A stretch of 64,000 bases of DNA from Ilyonectria destructans. Lineage: Eukaryota > Ascomycota > Sordariomycetes > Hypocreales > Nectriaceae. Every line of letters begins with the position of its first letter. Positions within the stretch are counted from its first letter, which is position 1. The position numbers were made by a program, and so were the translations under genes. The stretch spans positions 1,860,001 to 1,924,000 of the forward strand of contig JAHEWK010000010.1 in NCBI GenBank assembly GCA_020740775.1, written 5' to 3'. The notes beneath the pieces are model-generated. The model was given only the letters and a program-made list of their open reading frames with translations, had not been told where the DNA came from and did no database searches. Positions 60,723-64,000 of this stretch are shown here, in pieces.

Positions 60723-61215
60723 CCTAAGTGCCGGGCCCGCGCCGATAATTGCTCGGTTTCCCGGCCCCACCATCTCCGGCACCGCTGGGGTGCTATTTCT
60801 TACTTACTTCCTACTTTCGGATCAGGCGTCTAATTGCCTCTCTTGCGCTCTCTCTTATCCAGTCCTTAGTTAGGGTTTTAAGCCTGCCTGGAGCCCTTCC
60901 TCTAGACCTATATAAGGCTTTAATTCCTGCTGTTTTTTCCTTCCTTTCTTCTTCCTTTATTATCACTACTGCTGCCGCCCCCGCTGCAGCCGTCCCTATA
61001 CATCTCCTCTAATCGTCCCGAGTGTCCTCTGCGACGTCGCTGGGGTTCTACTGACTCTCGCTTAGTCTCTCTATCTATTCCGACGTCCGTCCGGCTGCCG
61101 TACTCTTTGAGGTCGTTTTCAGCTCTTCCTGCCTCCGGTGTGGGTTGTCCTCGTGGGTTCTCTGCGTTGTTGCTGCGGCTGCCCATGCCTCTTAGCTATA
61201 TTATGGTTTTTAAAT

Positions 61216-61240
61216 AAAAAAAAAAAAAAAAAAAAAAAAA
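61216..61240 (+). repeat. 25-A homopolymer
   Basis: Uninterrupted A25 after TTTTTAAAT-like sequence. It could be the tail of a retroposed copy on the plus strand or a chance expansion. Confidence 0.7.
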
Positions 61241-61437
61241 GAGTAGCAAAGTCTAATACTTAAAAACTACTTTACTGGAGATTTATATTACTGGTTATTT
61301 TTATTTAAAATAAGAGATTAATATTAGCGACTGACTAGCAAGAATAAATAGTTTACTCGAGTGCGCATTCCCTTTTGCGTCGGCTGGTAATGCGAAATCT
61401 ACTTCACTCCTCCCTTCCCTCTTTCACCTCCTTCCGG

Positions 61438-61650
61438 CTAGCCCCAAGATGACTCCACTACCCCAATCGTCTCTTCGCTCAACTGCTCCGCCTCAGCTCA
61501 GTCTGCATCTCCGCCGGCACTGTGTTGTCCACGAAGTCACGCTCTAGCGCCTTGGACAGGAGCATGATGCCGTCTAGCGACCTGCACCGCGAGAGCTGCA
61601 CATACAGGGGGTCGCACTGGCTCGGAATCGCCTGGCTGTCATATAAATCC
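61438..61650 (-). pseudogene. C-terminal fragment of Helitron/PIF1-type helicase
   Basis: The minus strand reads CDPLYVQLSRCRSLDGIMLL, SKALERDFVDNTVP and LSEETIGVVESSWG, then TAG. These match the last conserved motif of fungal PIF1-like helicases encoded by Helitrons (YVxLSRCRSLxGIMLxSK, then RDFVGNxVP). About 65 codons remain; the frame is lost upstream near 61650. It marks a Helitron or helicase relic in this region. Confidence 0.72.
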
Positions 61651-61778
61651 CCTCTCGAGAAAAGAGGGGGCCAGAGGAATCATGGATCAAGACAATCAAC
61701 AGATTCAGGATCCACACCCTATTGAGGATTAATCCCTGGATTGAATGTGCCGTACGCTATTCAACACATGGGTTATTG
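61651..61778. other. spacer
   Basis: Short spacer between the helicase fragment and the WD40 fragment; nothing recognised. Confidence 0.4.
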
Positions 61779-62790
61779 TTACTCGCGATAGCAGTCAATA
61801 ACGCCATTTCCCCCACATGCAGTCTGCTCCCCGAAATCACCCACCGAACATAGATCGTCTTCCGCAAGCTTGTACTTCAGCATAGAAAGCAATCCAAAAT
61901 CATTTAGATGCCACCAGTAAAACATCCCATCCGCCCTAGCCATCCACAGGAGATCGCGATTCAATCTGAAACCGACTTCTCTGCACTTGTCGCCTTGCGC
62001 CCAGTCAGCTTTGACACGCTGATAATGTAATCCACCCGGCGTTTTCCACCACCACGCCCAAACCAAGCCAGAGTCATCGCCAGCCGCCAGCGCGAGGCTA
62101 TCTGAACTCCACGCAAGTGAGTTGATTGCCTGGCCCTCTGTCGTTGAGCAGGGCTCTATTATCGATAGTTCCCCACCGCTCCCAATCACTCTACATACCA
62201 GAACCTCGCTACTCAAGCCTACGGCCAGTTGACCATTCGGGGCAAACGCCAAGGACTTGACGTAGAGATCTTCGCCCTTCCGGCCCCGAGTCAGCGTCTC
62301 AGCTTTGTACGTACGAATGAAGGTTATGATTCTCGGACCATTGGCCCTCCAGATTTGGATCTCCGAGCTGGCGTGCAGCCCGGCGCACACGAGAAATGTG
62401 CCGTCAGGTGACAGCGCCAGGGGCCCCACGAAATTAATCAACCCGAGCTTTGTATCGATCCGCTGCGTCTCCTGGAACTTCCCGAAGCTGCCCATCTCGT
62501 AGCGAATTAGTACGTCGAGAAAACCAGCGATGAGAACACGATTGTTGGGGCTCAGGACCAAGGCCTTGACGGTGAGCTCATCAGTGCTAAAATATCTGTG
62601 TATGGATTGCTTGCACGCTAAAGTTTGTGTGCTGCCATACGCCGTCATCGGTTCGATCCCATATCCAGATTTGGCCCTTGCCCGTCCCGGCAAAGAGTCT
62701 CTGGCCGTCCGTCGCGAAGACTAGTGACATGACTTTACCGGGGTGGCCTTGGAGGTTCTTCCGTGTAAACAAGGGCTTAATTAGGCTATC
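61779..62790 (-). pseudogene. WD40-repeat C-terminal fragment, frameshifted
   Basis: The minus-strand frame from about 62620 to 61779 has WD40-like blades: LALSPDGTFLVCAG, SSEIQIWRAN, SLAFAPNGQLAVGL, SLAWSSDSLALAAGDDSG and LVWAWWWKTPGG. The blade before it (GHPGKVMSLVFATDGQRLFAGTG, then IWIWDRTDDGVWQ) lies in a different frame (62772-62587), and no intron of usable size fits the junction near 62600. Upstream there is no NACHT or other N-terminal domain, only the duplicated tail of the GTPase gene. It looks like the 3' remnant of a NACHT-WD40 type gene. Confidence 0.65.
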
Positions 62791-62803
62791 CTCCCGTCAG
62801 CTT

Positions 62804-63045
62804 CTATGAAAGGGCAATGTCAAGTGGCAACGGGCAAGGAGTGCTTGATTCATACTCTGGTAGAACATCTCGCAGGCATTTAGCATCTGGTGCAATATTT
62901 CGCAGGCGTTGATCGTCCGATACAATAGATAGCACCCATTCAGCGTTACGTACTGAAGCAGCCGACTGAGAGATAGTTAGAGGCTCGACGAAAACCTGCA
63001 TCTTGCTCAGCTTTCCCGCCAGTTCAGTGACGGTGTTCTGATTGA
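62804..63045 (-). pseudogene. duplicated 3' end of the GTPase/coiled-coil gene
   Basis: The minus strand reads NTVTELAGKLSKMQV, then SAASVRNAEW, then TPCPLPLDIALS-stop. This parallels the end of the upstream gene (KTISELAAKLNKMQV, SASNTSTPKYEW, IPYPLPSGISLA-stop). The match continues past the stop: both copies have TAGAAGCT soon followed by AGCC. Copy 2 carries about 45 extra residues in the middle. No promoter or domain precedes it. Confidence 0.65.
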
Positions 63046-63071
63046 ATTTGAGGCTGCGATCTCATTAGCTT

Positions 63072-64000
63072 CTATGCCAAGCTAATGCCTGAAGGCAGTG
63101 GGTACGGAATGTTCCATTCATACTTTGGTGTTGATGTATTCGACGCCGAGCTAGCTGACGGCTCGCAGGGCACTTGCATCTTGTTTAACTTGGCCGCAAG
63201 CTCACTGATGGTCTTCTGCTGGTCTTCGACTTGCTGCTGTTTGCGTATTTTTTCCTCTTCATCCTTAGCACGCTCCGTCTCTCGAAGTTTTTGTCCGCTC
63301 TCCAAGTCCTTGCTCAGCGTCCGTGTCACTTCCATCTGCTGGTCCAGTATTTCTTTCATCTTCGCCAACCGCTCGGCATGCAGCTCCTCCATACTCACCC
63401 TTAGCTTCTCTTGCTCAAGCCGCATGTTGTTCACAATACGGTTCATATTATCCTGCTGCTCTTGCAATAGGTGTGTCATAGACATATCCCGCTCTTCGTT
63501 CGCAGCCTTCATCGCCTCATGGACTTCCGCAAGTTCGCGCTGCAGTTTTTCTTTCTCCTTAGCCCAAGTCCCATTAAGTAGCTGGCCAGCACCCGTCTGG
63601 TCGAGGGTTCTGTGGTCGTCTGCCAGCTCCTTTTGTATCGCCAGTGTCATGGTCTCAGGCCCAACATCAGGAGTATCAGGGACAAATATGCCAAGGATGT
63701 TCATAGCCGACTCTTTGTTGTTATAATGCCGACGCACTTGCGATCCGTGGCCCTTCATAAAACCCCAAAACTCCTCCGTGCTCTCCAGCTCTTTTTCACG
63801 GCTCTCCCCAACGCTCAGCTCCACCTGTTCCCACATAGTAGTAGTAAGAACAACATTCTTCATGGCATCCTTTCCGCACAGCTTATACAAAAGGCCGATG
63901 CTCATCTTTCCTGACCCTTGCATTCGTACATCGCTGATTCGGTGAAAGTAGAGAATACCATTAAGAAGAATTTTATATGTGTAGGACTCGCTGAGCCATG
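63072..64000 (-). CDS. AIG1-like P-loop GTPase with coiled coil, 5' incomplete
   Basis: The minus strand is open from the window edge (about 309 codons visible). It starts inside the GTPase domain: YFHRISDVRMQGSGKMSIGL, then LCGKDAMKNVVLTTTMWEQV, where TTTMW stands at the G4 position of fungal AIG1-type GTPases. After about residue 90 follows a long, highly charged heptad-rich coiled coil (EKEKLQRELAEVHEAM to KIRKQQQVEDQQKTI) and a short Ser/Thr-rich tail ending PLPSGISLA. The P-loop lies beyond the window. Such proteins are often encoded near fungal NLR-like genes; the function is unknown. The first ATG inside the window (63923) is internal, not the start. Confidence 0.82.
   Translation of the reverse strand, partial: WLSESYTYKILLNGILYFHRISDVRMQGSGKMSIGLLYKLCGKDAMKNVVLTTTMWEQVELSVGESREKELESTEEFWGFMKGHGSQVRRHYNNKESAMNILGIFVPDTPDVGPETMTLAIQKELADDHRTLDQTGAGQLLNGTWAKEKEKLQRELAEVHEAMKAANEERDMSMTHLLQEQQDNMNRIVNNMRLEQEKLRVSMEELHAERLAKMKEILDQQMEVTRTLSKDLESGQKLRETERAKDEEEKIRKQQQVEDQQKTISELAAKLNKMQVPCEPSASSASNTSTPKYEWNIPYPLPSGISLA

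Larger units (their letters stand above)
59901..61437. mobile_element. degenerate repeat-derived stretch, possible retroelement/Helitron debris
   Basis: Composition changes sharply here. There is an (ATT)n run at 60191-60207, long pyrimidine-rich plus-strand tracts (so a purine-rich, gag-like minus strand), a strong hairpin at 60697-60722, and 25 consecutive A at 61216-61240. The minus-strand frame 61186-60920 begins MGSRSNNAENPRGQ and is Arg/Gly/Ser-rich but unrecognised. Element ends were not resolved. Confidence 0.4.

Noticed and set aside
60749..61012. 87-codon plus-strand hydrophobic frame
   Set aside because: Low-complexity pyrimidine-rich sequence gives Leu/Pro/Ser by composition alone.
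63085..63726. 213-codon Ser/Cys-rich plus-strand frame
   Set aside because: Antisense of the coiled coil; the Ser/Leu richness comes from reversed Glu/Lys codons.

Overview
This window comes from a filamentous ascomycete (Pezizomycotina). Its genes carry short introns of about 48-65 bp with GT...AG borders and CTAAC-like branch sites. The families present are typical of these fungi: Zn2Cys6 regulators, MFS permeases, glycoside hydrolases, a PNP-NACHT-ankyrin NLR and an AIG1-like GTPase. The genus cannot be fixed from sequence alone. All exon structures here were assembled by eye from splice signals, reading frame and recognised family motifs.

Left block (1-16.1 kb): a truncated TPR-array gene (minus). 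Then, on the plus strand, a membrane-anchored MOSC/mARC-type molybdenum protein, a RidA-like deaminase, a tail-anchored cytochrome b5 and an aldehyde dehydrogenase. These are followed on the minus strand by a Zn2Cys6 regulator, a HOL1-like MFS transporter and a phenol-2-monooxygenase-type flavoprotein. mARC enzymes draw electrons from cytochrome b5, so mARC, RidA and cytochrome b5 within 3.7 kb is a candidate N-reductive detoxification unit. This is one of the two most interesting items here.

Sugar block (18.6-28.4 kb): a secreted GH27 alpha-galactosidase, a Zn2Cys6 regulator, a sugar permease and a GH3 beta-glucosidase without a signal peptide (with a PA14-like insert). It reads as an oligosaccharide-utilisation cluster: cut outside, import, finish inside.

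Middle (30.9-38.8 kb): a PNP-NACHT-ankyrin NLR, a hAT-like MITE with a near-perfect 8-bp target duplication, a broken fungal transcription factor, and a secreted cysteine-rich protein built from four diverged copies of an unrecognised module.

Nitrogen/acetate block (41.1-53.2 kb): a sugar-type MFS permease, an amidase-signature enzyme, a Zn2Cys6 regulator, an (R)-selective amine transaminase and an acetyl-CoA synthetase. Together they could release and use the acid and amine halves of an amide.

Right end (54.6-64 kb): gene graveyard and mobile DNA. It holds a small C2H2 ORF, a decayed transcription factor, a 201-bp MITE with long terminal inverted repeats, an NmrA-like gene with a damaged splice donor, a decayed MFS permease, a 25-A tract, a Helitron/PIF1 helicase tail, a frameshifted WD40 fragment, and a 5'-incomplete GTPase/coiled-coil gene whose 3' end is tandemly duplicated.
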